DNA of 64,000 bases from Cyanoderma ruficeps (lineage: Eukaryota > Chordata > Aves > Passeriformes > Timaliidae), in NCBI GenBank assembly GCA_008694505.1, contig VZDJ01000219.1:15559659-15623658 (forward strand). The letters are read 5' to 3'. Positions 1 to 40,300 of the stretch are shown here, in pieces. The position numbers and the translations under genes are program-made. Every line of letters starts with the position of its first letter. The stretch's first letter is position 1. Under the pieces are notes generated by a model. The model worked only from the letters and a program-made list of their open reading frames with translations. It searched no databases and was not told the origin of the DNA.

Positions 1-27954
<27,954 letters not shown>

Positions 27955-28690
27955 GAATTGCTAATTCCAAATGCCCTGTCAAGTAGGCCTTTTGCTCACG
28001 GTATATACAGGGACTGCACATGACTGCCTCTGCAGGAGCAGAGGCTTCTCACTGGGAGCTGGTGTGGTCAGTATTACACACACTCTTCAGCCACTGTTTT
28101 CTACGCTGCCTCAACACTGAAGGTCTAATGGAAGGTCGCACTGTTAAATGCAGAATTCCAGTTTCTAAAAGGTGCCATATCCCTTTCCTGTGGCCTTTTG
28201 CAAATTGATAGAACATGGAAACCACTTGGTGTTCCTGCATATTACGATTAGAAATGGTATAAAGAGTGTGGATGTTTTTTTCCCTCATGCCTAGCTAGTC
28301 TCCACAAAGAACGTGCTAGAGGTGGGTTGTCCTACTGCGGACTTGGTTGATAACTGCTGAAAGAATTTAACCAACAGTAGCCCAACTGCAGAAATTCAAA
28401 CAAACTTCCCGTGTGAGATACAGGCCAAGGAAAAGGATAAAGCTATTCTCTGCACTCCCCTTCTTCTAGCCGTTTCTCTATACACTGTAGAGTTGCAGAA
28501 CTAAAGGGAGAACCCACTTTTTTCCCCCCCGGGAGACTCCAGAAATAAGAGAATTGTGTATTTAGTGAAAAAATAGGTTTGTAGTGAAACAGTTAATATT
28601 TCATGAAAGTAGATATTTTTAGTATTTTTGAAGTACCACAATTGTTCCTGGATTTTCAAGGAAAGGTGTATTACGTTTAGTCTTCCTTTC

Positions 28691-28696
28691 AATAAA
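28691..28696 (+). terminator. KDM3B: Candidate proximal KDM3B poly(A) signal AATAAA
   Basis: Canonical hexamer about 740 nt after the stop codon. No strong GT-rich element follows it. Confidence 0.35.
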
Positions 28697-29202
28697 ATCA
28701 AGAAGTGATTTTTAGAAAGCAGTCCAAAATAGCACAGAAACAGCCAAAGGAGAATTGAATATAAATTGACATCCCACCTCCCTTGCCCATATTACCTCAC
28801 CTATCTTCCCCCCTCTCTCTATGCCACCCTGCTTCCTCAGAATGAGAAGTAAAAAGGAGTGTAAACTCTGTTCTCACATGGAGATGTTGTACATCTCTCC
28901 CTGCACTGGTGACTGCAGGCAATATTCACCCAATACCAGTGCTACCTGAAAAAAATCTATAAAACATCTATCCTTTCCAAAGTGAAGGAGTAGTTAACTT
29001 TTGGTGTCAACTTTGTCCAGAACTATTTTAAGTAAAATGTTCCTGCTTGATAGAACTGTATTCAGAATTACTAATGTCAGCATTGATGCAATGGATTTCA
29101 TTGTCCGGGTACATGGGGAAATGTATTGACCTTATCTCCAGCTGTACTGTAGTGCCACTTGCAGGCCTGTTAATATGTTCACGGTTACTTCATTTTTTAA
29201 AA

Positions 29203-29208
29203 AATAAA
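29203..29208 (+). terminator. KDM3B: Candidate distal KDM3B poly(A) signal AATAAA
   Basis: Canonical hexamer within an A-rich run, about 1.25 kb after the stop and followed by T/G-containing sequence. It is the most likely main 3' end. Confidence 0.5.
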
Positions 29209-30110
29209 AGTCATTTACTGTAACAGCCTGGGCGGCTTCCTTCATACCTGTACACTGATCTTCCTGCCTTGAGGTTGTCTCAACCTCTGCCCCTGGTAGT
29301 GTAGGCTGCCAGCTAATTTTGACCTGCTGTGTTTGACCAGAAGGCTCATGTGGGTTAGCCTGACATCCCAAGTATGTGCTGGGAGCACACCAAGCTGCCT
29401 GCCAATTCTTGATTCTTCAAGATAGTTTGGGTAGAGGATCTGTCTTGTCATGAAAAAGGCCTCTTGTACTGTGCTCCCCATCTTTATCTTCCTAACAGGT
29501 TGGGGTCCAGAGATGCCCTGTCCACTGGAGATATGGATGGGGCAGTAAAAGTTCTGTGGTTTCTGACCTTGGAGGTTATGATGGCAGCAGCAGTTCACTG
29601 ACACGTGGCATTCTAGCAGCTTCTCAGTTTGGTTATTGAGTACAAAGTCCAGTCACAGGCTTTTGCTGCCTCGTACCCTTGCAGCTATCGTGTGAATATG
29701 GGCTAATTCAGTCTGCTAGACATAAAAAGGGTTATTCCAGACCCGTGAATCATTCAGCTTCGCCGTATTCTGTTGTGTATAATTTCTTGTGTGCTTCTGT
29801 TGTACTCTGTGCATACAGATTAAGTATAGCTGAGATGTTTCCCTCATTTGTGTGTTAATTGGATATCTATTAGAATTGGATAAAGATGAAAAAGGCAGAG
29901 ACTTGGCTATGTTTAATACAGTAGCATGAGTGATTTTGATTGCAGTGATCTAGAATAAGAGTTTTGCATCTCATTCTAAACCCTTGTTTAGTTGGAGACT
30001 ATCAGGTACTGCTTCTGTCTCTTGAATTTCCTTTTTTATTAATCATGGAGTACAATCAACCTGAAGCAACATTCAGCCAAAATCAGAATGATTGTTAAAA
30101 TTAAGAAATA

Positions 30111-30190
30111 CCATAGAATTATAAAATGGCCTACATTGGAAGAGACCTTAAAGATCATCAGATTGTTCTGACATATATCATACAGAGCTT
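30111..30190 (-). mobile_element. CR1 3' tail remnant, antisense
   Basis: ccatagaattataaaatggc followed by ggaagagaccttaaagatca: the antisense form of the CR1 terminus. Confidence 0.65.
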
Positions 30191-33100
30191 ATACCACAAG
30201 CAGCCAGCCAGTGATTATAAAATTGACTTAAGATACATAATCAGTAGTTTTTATCACAGTATTTTCTAGTTCAATTTTAAGGGGTAGCTGGTACGTTATG
30301 TAGGATATAAGCAGATTAAAGAAGACATCATAAATCAGAGGGGTTTTAGCAGAGGGAGAATAAAAACTTGAGTTACATGTCTTAATATAGTTTGCTGCAG
30401 TCATCATGCTTGTTCTACCTAGTGCTCTCTTGCCATTACTAAATGGAGGTGCATGAGTGGCCAGCACCATTTCTGAATATGGGCTTTAAACTCTGGCTGT
30501 CTCCTAGCCAATGTCCTGTGTAACTACAGACAAGATGAAGCAAGAATTCAGGAACAGATGGCTGTTGGCTTGCCAAAGTGAATTTAGATTGCATTCGCAA
30601 TACTGAAGGTTGGTGTGTGCTCAGCCATGCAAGGGAGTAATGTCTCCGTAATGTCCCCAGTCTGAAGATTTCGCTTCTTTTCAACCAAAAAACTTCGTTT
30701 TCTTGATACTGAATAAAAATGTAACTGTGTGCAAGGTTTAATTTTTCAAAACCTAAATCTTTACCCTGAGGCAACTGTACCAGGCAACATAAATATAGGA
30801 AAAAAATAAGTACCTAATACATTGAAAGTTACGTTCCATGTGTCATTTCTCTGAAAGATTCTTAGACAGCCTTTTGTAAAACCTGAGGATGTGGAATCAG
30901 AATTGGCGCAGGAAAGTTAGATGCTAAGCAGTAACTTGAATTTACCTACAATCCAAATAAGGTGAAAAGTTACAAGGCATGGATACTATTTAAAACTATT
31001 GCTCTCCTCTATATATAATTTCCTTCTTCCTCATTCCTGATAGCCCTTTGATAGCTCGGAGCTTCTGCAGTTAAAAGAAGTATTGGCTGAAGTGCATGAC
31101 ACACTAGTGATTTATTCATGCATCAAGCACACATTGTAAGCATTGATTCCGTGGAAAATGATTGTGAAATTCACTCACTACACAGCATATGAGTGGAACA
31201 TAGCATAGAAGGGCCTATTGACAATGCATCTTCCCAGTTCTGGTTACTGGTAAGGAATCTTATCTTCTGATTGTCAACTTCAGTGTTTCCCAAACTTACC
31301 ACGATAGCTGGTATGCATGCCAATGCCTGCTTGTGGTCTCTTTCTTCCAGTGCATCTCAGAATCTGAAATCAGCCCAGTTTCTTTCCTCTCAACTGGCAG
31401 TGTCTTTAAGATTCCTATTCTCAACCTTTGAAAAAGAGCTGCACGTTCCCACCAGACATTTGAAAAATTGCCAGAGAGAAATCATCTTACTTTTCTCTCT
31501 TACCTCCCTCATTCCCCTGCCTTGCAGGAGCTTTTTATTTATCTCTGCCTTTTATATAGTCTGATAGGAAAATGGTAATGTAAGTTTCAAGAGCTGGATA
31601 TAACAAAATACAGCTGTTTCCTCTAGGAAGGTGTCTTTTAAGAAAATAGACTTTCAGTCACCAAGCAAAACCAGTAAAGAAATGTTCTCAGACCAATTTC
31701 CAATTCTAGGGCCCTAGCTCTTACAATGTCATTTTTGGCTTCAGCTTGCACTTTTTCTGTTTTCCTTACTTTTCAGCTTTTGATGCTCTTCCACTACAGT
31801 CTGCACCTTTGTGCTTCAGCGAGGGTTCCCATTGTGCTCCCTCACTTCATCTTTATTCCTAAGACCCATATTTAGTCTGCTAAACTTTTCCAGAACAAAT
31901 CCTCTATTCTTGAGCCATGACAAATTGCTGTTGCTCTTTATCGTAGCAGCTTCTGCGTGAACCTCAGCTTCAGCAGGATCTCTGGATCTGACCTGGTATT
32001 TTTCTTAATGTAGCTTTGCTTAAGCTGCTCTATTGGAGGAACAGCTTGTTTGATTTCCATGCTTTATTATTTAGCCATAGCAGATGGATAGATATTTGGT
32101 GACGTATTTGGACCATTTCGAGAACACAAGTTTATCATGACTTGTTTCAGCAGTAGTATATCTGCAAAAAAACCCATACAGCCTTAATTTGAAAACAATT
32201 GATGAATTGCTTTCCTGGGTAGTAATTAAGATCTTAATTATTCAGCATTATACAATATTGCTAATAACTTAATAAAAAGAATACTACTAATAAATATTTT
32301 TATTTTCACTTAACCTGCAGCTGACTTTTGTTCCGAAAATAGTTCTTAAACTACCAGTAGTTTCTCCTCGTGGAAAGGTAAATTAATTAATCTTTCATTT
32401 TTATTTATGATATGGAAAAAATTTAACTTATTATTGCTCAATGTAAATTGCTAGCTTAAAATACCTTTTCGGAAGTTGTTCTAAAGCTCAACATGCTACT
32501 TAACAGTGAGCTGCCACTTACATTTACACCACCACTTCTCTACTGATGCTGAGATTCTGTTGTTCCTACCATCATTTGTGTCTTAGGCACTGTAGATTTT
32601 CATACTGCCCCATGTCACATTAAATAGCATAAAACACTAAGGCACATTTTATTTAGGTGTCCTTATCCATGCTGCAATTATTTAGCATTCTCACGCTGTC
32701 TTATGTGTTACTCACCTGATCCCTGCATTTTCCCTCTTCTGTTTGCATCTTCAACTCACACAAGCACAAACAAATTACTCAAGTAACAGACCTGTTGCTG
32801 TGCTGGTCACCGACAGGAACTGATGCAATTTAAAAATGTAGTTATTTTGGTGAAGGTTTTGTGTATTGGTGTTATTTGGGCGTGTGAAAGCGGATTCCTT
32901 TTATCCTATTAGTAGGTCAGTTATGCCATCAGTGGTGTAAATTGTGCAGTCCCTTATGCAATCATTTTGTGGCCATTCATATCCAAAAGCAGACTGTGAC
33001 AAAATGTTCTTTGTCACTGTCTGTAGAGACATTAGCATTTTCATCTCTTGCATGTAATGGGAAGTTGTCAATGTGTTGTATTTGTCATCACTGCTCATTA

Positions 33101-33257
33101 TACTGAATTTCGTGCATTCATGAGAAAATTCTTCCCGAATAGCTCTTTGTTTTTATTCTGACTCTTTTCTTGGTCTTATTCCTTTTCATAAAGGCTCTTT
33201 AGCAACTATTGGCTAACTATTGGCAACTAATGAGACTTTGCCATAGTGCCTTCCTTC

Positions 33258-33372
33258 ATGTTTTTTTGTTTGGGGGGTGTTATGTTTTTGGGGGGGGATT
33301 GTTTGTTTATTTGGGATTGGTTTTTTGTTGTGTTTTGTTTGTTTGTGGGTTTTGGTTTTGTTTTTTTTTATT
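33258..33372 (+). repeat. T/G-rich low-complexity tract with G runs
   Basis: Includes runs of six and eight G among T-rich spacers in the KDM3B-REEP2 spacer. Confidence 0.8.
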
Positions 33373-34358
33373 CGCTGAACCATAGTAGATTTCTAGCGAT
33401 TTTTCCCCATTAAAAACCAGCTTATGTAATGTTTATCTCAGTGTGATTCAGAGATTTCTATAGGGGCCTAATCAATCCTTGACTGTAATACACATACAGA
33501 CTCCCAGGGACCCAGTAATGAACTCTGGCGTTGACTGAGGAGGAAGATTCTTTTAACAGCATTCCTTGGTGAGCTGTTAAAACACAACAGTTTCCGGTAC
33601 TCCAGTATGCTTAAGCATATACATTTCTTACCCTGCACTAAGTATATTCCCACACACACACTGTTCAGCCTTGTTTGTGTAATTAACAAAATAATCCCTG
33701 ACCTCTCAGCCTTCGAGGAAGAGTATCTGGCAACACTGAAATTACCTGGAAACTACAAGTAACAGCCTTTATTCTTCTGGCTTGATAACGCAAACGGCAG
33801 TATCGCTAGTTGAGTTTTGTTTCGCATCCGGTTTTGGGTGAAACTCAGAGCCGTGGATCTCTGAAACGATTTTACACTTAACTACCCTGTTTGCAGGATG
33901 TAATAGCTATTGTCTTGATTTCCCTGGAGGAGGCAACTGGAGGAAAAATGGCTTCTTCTGTGGTCTCTATTACTCTGTCTTCCCAAGTGCCCGTGATTTC
34001 AATTCAACGCTCTCCTGTAATTTTCCTCACTTTGCGCATGTTGCTTCTCTGCCGTCCTTCCAGCAACGTCACTCGTCTACCTCGCTGCTGCCGTTCCGCT
34101 GGTGGGGCTCCGTTCCCGGGTTCCCGCCGCACCTCCGGACCTGGTGTCAGCGGGGCTTTCCCTCGGAGGGTCGCGGGCAGCGCAAGTCGCCGGGGTTCCG
34201 CAGCGGGGCGGGATGCTCGGGGCTCTGCGGCCTCTCCCTCGGCCGCGTCGGCTCCTCCCATGCGAGCACACGGGGCGGAGCTGCGCTTGCTGCAGGAACC
34301 TGCCCTTTAAGAGCCGCCTCCCGCCGCTGCTCAGCTCTGAGCCGCGCCCGGTGCCGCC

Positions 34359-34390
34359 ATGGTCTCCTGGATAATCTCCCGCCTCGTGGT
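34359..34390 (+). CDS. REEP2: REEP2 coding exon 1
   Basis: Only 32 coding nt: [10 protein letters not shown] plus two bases of the next Val codon. The donor is GTGAGT at 34391. It lies inside the CpG island. Confidence 0.95.
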
Positions 34391-37300
34391 GTGAGTGCGT
34401 GCGGCCGTGGCGCGGCGAGGTGCGGGCCGCTGCGCGGGGCCCATCCCCGGTGGTCCCTCGGGGGCCGCGGCCCAGAGCGGGGCTCTGGCGGTGGCGTCGG
34501 TGCTGCCCCGAGGGACCCCGCACCCCGGCAAGGGGCGGCTGGGGGGCGGGCGCCCTCGCGGGCGGTTGCGGCCGCAGACGACCGGGTCCCCGCGGGCTGC
34601 TGCGGCCCACGGGCGGTGCCGCGGTGAGGGCGGCTGAGCCCCGCCCGGAGACCGGCATCACGCCGGCACCGGCATCCCGGGGGGAGTGCCCGCCGCTGCT
34701 GCCGGGGACGGTGCGGGCCGCCGCGAGGCGCTGAGGGGTCTGTTCTTCTCGTAGGCTGATCTTCGGCACCCTCTACCCCGCCTACTCCTCCTACAAGGCC
34801 GTGAAGACGAAAAACGTAAAGGAATATGTGAGTACGGGCTCGCCGTGCCGGCGCAGCGCCCGCCTCGTCCTTCGGGGCCGCCTCGCAAGCCCCCGGCCTG
34901 TCCCCGGGACTGTGGCACTGCGGCTCCGCAGGGGCTCGGGTCTTTCAGGCCGCCCGAGCAGCAGCTCCAGTCGCCTCTGGAAAAGCTGCCAAGGATGGGT
35001 GCTTACTGAAATGGGAGGTTTCAAACCGTAAACGTGGGCTGTTTTTTTCTCCGAAGATGCTGAGTTAGGAAGGGAAAACGGGGGAAACAGTGCAATCTGG
35101 AAGCATATGCAAGTCCAGGACAAGTTCTTTCTTGTAACTTTTCCTTACTTTGTGTTCTTTACCGCTTTTTCAGTACTACTTTTGTTTTCTTCCAAAGGGC
35201 TGAATAATCCTGCTTGGTTTGTGGCTTCCTATCAACTTTACTTGTGATCAGTGTTTTATGTTGGTCAAAACTTCATTTTCTTTCCCTTCTGGAACCATTT
35301 CCCTCTCTCTGTCTACACCGTTGCTACGATTACCATATTTAAAACACCAAATGGGGGGTTTTGTGATGTGGTGTGTCACCTTCTTACAGAAGGGATGTTC
35401 TTAGTGGATTAGTTGAGACAAGACCTATGATGTGGAGAAGTATGGCATTAATGTTTAGGTTTTGTTCAATGATCCAGTGGTATAGGTTTCCTGAAGTAGA
35501 TAGTCTGGATTGCTACAGCAGAAAATAACAGTTTTGTTTTTAGTTTGAGTGAAAATGCTGTAGTGGTTCAAGAAAATGTATTTGAACTGCTAAAACTTAC
35601 ATATTAATTATTTCTCCTTGAGAGGACTGCATCAGAAATAAGCAGTTAGATGTTGGACTGCCACTTATGTTTGAAGCGCTTCTTCCTTGTCAACACAAGT
35701 GGAAAGATGGGGAGGGGAAACATAACAAAAGGGGGAATATCTGTTCAAACAGTTTTTCATGTGAAAAGTCAGCAGAAAACTTGAATGCTGTACTGCCCAT
35801 TTTCAAATCCAGCTGTTTTATGTTCTACTGCTTGCTCATAGTGCTTAAGAACCAGCATTGGTTAGGGTTTGGTGGTGGAGAAAGGTCTTACAGGTGTATC
35901 TGTGCTGAAGTGGTGTATTGAAGCTTGAGTTGATACAGACCAAGCTACCACGAACAGTCCATCGCTGACATCAGAGTACGGTGTAAATTTACTCTTTTCT
36001 ACCACTGTGATAAAAATTCAGGATAAATCCTTGAGTGGTTGTGACAAACTGCTTCTAGAAGCTCAGATTATCCTAAAAGCAATTTCTTTCTTTTTACATG
36101 TTGTCTTCAGCGTTGGTCAAGTCTACATTCCAACTATGCTTTTGCATTTGCTGAATTCATTTAAGTGCTTTGTGCAGGCTGGAGAGACTATATATGTGCC
36201 ATTACCTGAAGCTGGTGATCATCAGGCTAAGCAGTAAACATCTGACTCCTTTTAGTGGATTGAAAAAAAAAACCAAAACCAAAAACGCAGCCTCATTTAA
36301 CCCTCAGTTTTGGAAAGTGTTTCTAATGTCATAAGAGAGAAAAATAGGGCTTCTTCTCATCTGCTTTTTGCACTTTTCGTTTTTGGTCATCTGCAGGGAC
36401 TTCTAGAACTAGAAGTTGGATCCTTCCAGTTTATTTAGGAGCTATACTTCTTTTCCTCTTTGGCTTTAGAGCAGAGGGTGAAGGGTGACAGAAGGAGACA
36501 GAGGCAAGAGACCTGTGTCCAGTATCAAAGATGTGGACATGAAGTTTATTTAAACAGTAACAAAACAATGTCTTCTGTTCTCAGTTCACACTCCTGAGCA
36601 TTTTGTTAGCAGAGCAAAAAATGAGCACTAAGCTTACAGTCAGGCTGCCTACAGTAACCCCTTTTGAGTGACATCTGCTAATATATGTAAATGCAACAGT
36701 TTTCACTAAGAAAAAGCTGACACTGTAAGTTCATTGCTTTGTATTTAATCCCATTTAGAGACAAAATGTCAGCCAGAGATCAATCAGGATCCTTTTTTTG
36801 AATTCTTTACTCAACTCCTACCTAATCTCTTGGATAGAAAAGTGTCTTCTGCACAATTTGTCATCTTACTATTCACAACCTTTTCCAGATGTTTCACGAA
36901 GATGAGCAGCACAGATCTCAACACTGATTCCTGTGGGATTCCACTGGTAACTTTCCTCATTGTGAAAAGTGGCCATTTACTTTTATCCTTTGTTTCCTTT
37001 TTTTTTAACCAACTGTTAATCCTCAATAGTCCCTTCATTTTTACCCTTGATGATTTTGTTTCTTTAAGTGTTTGTATAGACCTGTTAGAAACTATTTAGA
37101 AACTTCATATACCCTTGCCCTGTAAGGAAAGCACTATAGCCAGCACAGGCTTATGAAAACCTAAGAGTTTAGCTACACTTGTGATTTTTTTCTGAAAAAT
37201 CCCCATAATCTTCATTTTATTACATATATGTAGGTGTTAGTTGCTATTATTACTGTTACTGCCTTCATTTTGCCTGATGCTGAAGTGAGATTTACTGGTG

Positions 37301-40300
37301 TATAGGTTTTCTGAAATCTCTCACCCTTTTAGATCCCTTTTTGCAAACTTAGATTTATCATTATTCACACTGTTCTTCATACAAAAGCCGATTCATGTTG
37401 CTGCTCCAAGGACTTAATCATTTGTTTCAAAAAGTTGCTTTAGATCAGGTGAACGACACCTGGTTTTGTCCAAACTGATGATACAAGAAGAAAAAAGAAA
37501 GGCAGGAGAGAGGCATACAATACAAGCTTTGCTATTTTCTGTTCTGAAAAGAAAGTTTACAATAAAGTAGAACTAATTTGGGTTACTAACCACTATCTTC
37601 TAAGGCATTCACTGTGTTAGAGCAGCTTGAGGCAGATCAATTTTCTTTTATGAGAAACTTGTGGAGGGTCTTTCAAGAGCAAATCACCAAATTTTCCACC
37701 ACATGCAATTTTGGGGAAATACCTCTTTTTATAGTATTTGCTGTAACAAGGACTGTCAGCATGTCATTATTGTACGAACATAATTGTTCATGTGATTTCA
37801 ATATATGGATTAATGTGTGGATTTAATATGTGGCATTTCCCTGATTCAGTTGAGTTCTTTTTCCCCATTCTTGATGACACTAAGCGTGTTTTATTGCTTT
37901 TAATTAAGGGGTCCTCTTCATTTCTCTGCTACTTATGCTCCTTTTTAATTCTCAACATGATAGAAAACTAGCAATTTCCCTTACAATTCAGCAGATGCTC
38001 TTGAGGAGTAGTTGGCTTGTGGCTGAGAAACCAGTTACCAAAACAGTAGAGTGTGCATTTGTGTTTGTTTAGGGAGGGATTATTTTGTGCTTTGAAAGAA
38101 ATACTGCCCCAAATAAGGGAGTGAGATAGATGATAGGCCTCCAAATGTACCATGATAGTACATAATACATATACTCTAAATTTTAAACAGGAAGATTAGG
38201 TTGATGTGGCATGTTCTTTGCTTTTTTACCTCTCTCAATGAGCCTTTATTCAAAAAGAAAAATTAATTGCTTGTGTAAGTTCTGGGAGTAATGATTAAGG
38301 CAAAGAATGTTTGCTAGTGAGTTAGAGCAAAATAATGTTTCTTGGTTTGTTGTTTTTTCTTTTATCTTAAGGAAAAGCTTTACATCAGGAAAATACAGGC
38401 CTGCAGCTGAAACTTAAACTTTTACATATGTGTGTGTATATATATGTATTTTACAGTATTCATGATATGTGGAAGAGTATAACTTCTTAAAGTAATCTGA
38501 TAAATCCTTTTGGATAGTCCATCTGGGACCTTAACACTGTTGCACCATAATGTTGCTCCAAGGCATGCGTTCATCAGTGTATCTGTATGTGTTTATCTAT
38601 TTAGAGCACAGTAAAATCCTACACATTTTCTCAGACTAAAATGTACCATTTAGTATGTGTCCCTCTCCATTACAGATTGAATATGCCTTCTTTTTTAATC
38701 CGTCTTAATGTGTGGAGATGAGTCATTTATACTGAGGAGACATTTCACATTTTTTTCTGGGTTCTCATGTATGTCCATTGAGTGACTGCTCTTTTGCAGG
38801 TGAAGTGGATGATGTACTGGATTGTGTTTGCCTTTTTCACCACTGCAGAAACACTCACAGACATTGTTCTTTCTTGGTGAGTTCCTTGGTGGCATGTTGC
38901 TGGTTTTGTTTTTTTGTTATTGCTGTGTCTTTCTTTTGGATTTTTGCCCTTTTTTCAAGCAGAGAGGAGAAGTGTTAGGATGCTAAGAATAAACTGTCTC
39001 CTTTAGAAGTTTTCAATCTCTGTGAAGTGTCAGCAGGTTTCTAGATACTATGGATAGTAGCTGCTACCTTAGCTGTTTCGACTCCTTTGCTTGTAAAGTT
39101 AGGGTAAATGCAGAGTATCTGTAAAAGGATCTTCATCCATTCATATAGTTAAATGTTTTTGAGAAGTTGTTAATGTGAACTGGTACAGTTTAAAAAATTA
39201 TGGTCTAAAAGACATCTTAAAGAAATGGTAGAACTAAGGGACCTGTTTTGTTTTAACAGCCTTTTATGTGGAAGAGCAGATCAGATGCATGTCTGTGCTG
39301 TGAGTGGTTTGCTTGGTGAACTTCGCTTCCACTAGGGAGGGTGGGACAGATGGAGTAGAAGGAAGCGGATTCTTACTCCTTTCAGTGCTCTGTGTCATGC
39401 TTGGCAATATGGAGGTCTCCAAAACTGAAAATTCATTGTTACAGGGCTTCAACTGAACCTTTGAAACAGGGTGTCTTCAGTTGCTTCTTTAGTGTTTGAG
39501 CTTTGCATAAATCTCTGAAACAATGTTAGTCAAGAGTTTCATATTCTAAAGAATCATGAATTATTTGCTACATGTGCCCTGAGCACAAAAGTGCTCAGCA
39601 GCTTTGTTTCTACTTCCATAAGGTCTAAAAAGCAGACAAAGATCAAAAAAGTACAAGAACTTTAGCTTATTCGCATAAAGGACTTCTGAAAACAGAAGTT
39701 TCTTCCTGTTAATTGAGTCAGTAGAGAATTTCCATTCACTTGTTTCAATCTCTGCTGTTGTATCTTCCCAGACTTTGTTGGCTAATGGTTAGAGATGACA
39801 GGCTTAGGTTCTGCCTGCCTGCTCTTTTTCATTTACACTGGCCCTGCTTTTGTGTCTTATCTGAGGAGTACCTGTTAGAAGTTACAGAAACAGCTATCAG
39901 CTTTAGCAGGAACATGACATTATTAAGATACAGGGTTGAAAATTTTGGAAATTGAGAAGGGAAACTAATGTAATATTAACATCCACTAGATGCTCTCTGA
40001 AGAAACTTCAGAATGATGAGAGTAGCTATCAGATTGTAATTTGGTGTGTTTGCAGGGCTGAGAGATGCCCTGTTTATGGAGTTTTCATGGCTATGGATGA
40101 AGTAAATGATACTCGAAGAAGGTATGTTCTAGGATTCTAAAAAGGGTTCTGCTTTTCTGACCTGAATAATTGATTCTCTTGTTTCTGAGTCTTCACCTTG
40201 CCTGCACTCTTTGTGCCTGTGCTGCTCTCTACTAGTTATCTCTATCTGTCTCTGTGTTGATCTTGACTCTAGTTCTCCATCTTTCTCTCTCTTCTTCTTC

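Larger units (their letters stand above)
27955..29230 (+). other. KDM3B: KDM3B 3' untranslated region (probable extent)
   Basis: This non-coding stretch runs from the stop codon to just past the poly(A) signal at 29203. A proximal AATAAA lies at 28691-28696, so a shorter UTR of about 0.75 kb is possible. The 3' end is inferred from the signals only. Confidence 0.6.
29231..34049. other. KDM3B-REEP2 intergenic spacer
   Basis: AT-rich spacer of about 4.8 kb between two genes on the same strand. One CR1 tail (30111-30190) and one T/G tract (33258-33372) are present. No exon, RNA gene or promoter island is seen until 34.05 kb. Confidence 0.75.
34050..34960 (+). promoter_or_regulatory. REEP2: CpG-island promoter of REEP2
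   Basis: Abrupt change from AT-rich spacer to very GC- and CpG-rich sequence, covering the 5' UTR, exon 1, intron 1 and exon 2. Visible elements: an NRF1 half-site-like TGCGCATG (34033-34040), a CRE-half-like ACGTCA (34066-34071), a GC box near 34271, and a weak TATA-like CTTTAAGA (34305-34312) about 50 bp before the start codon. The transcription start is probably about 34335. Long open frames on both strands here are a by-product of base composition. Confidence 0.8.

Noticed and set aside
28020..28208. 62-codon open frame just after the KDM3B stop
   Set aside because: It lies within the 3' UTR. No homology is recognised and there is no splice link to KDM3B.
34077..34769. 230-codon minus-strand open frame over the REEP2 promoter
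   Set aside because: Low-stop artefact of GC-rich DNA. It spans REEP2 exon 1 and intron 1 and has no recognisable product.
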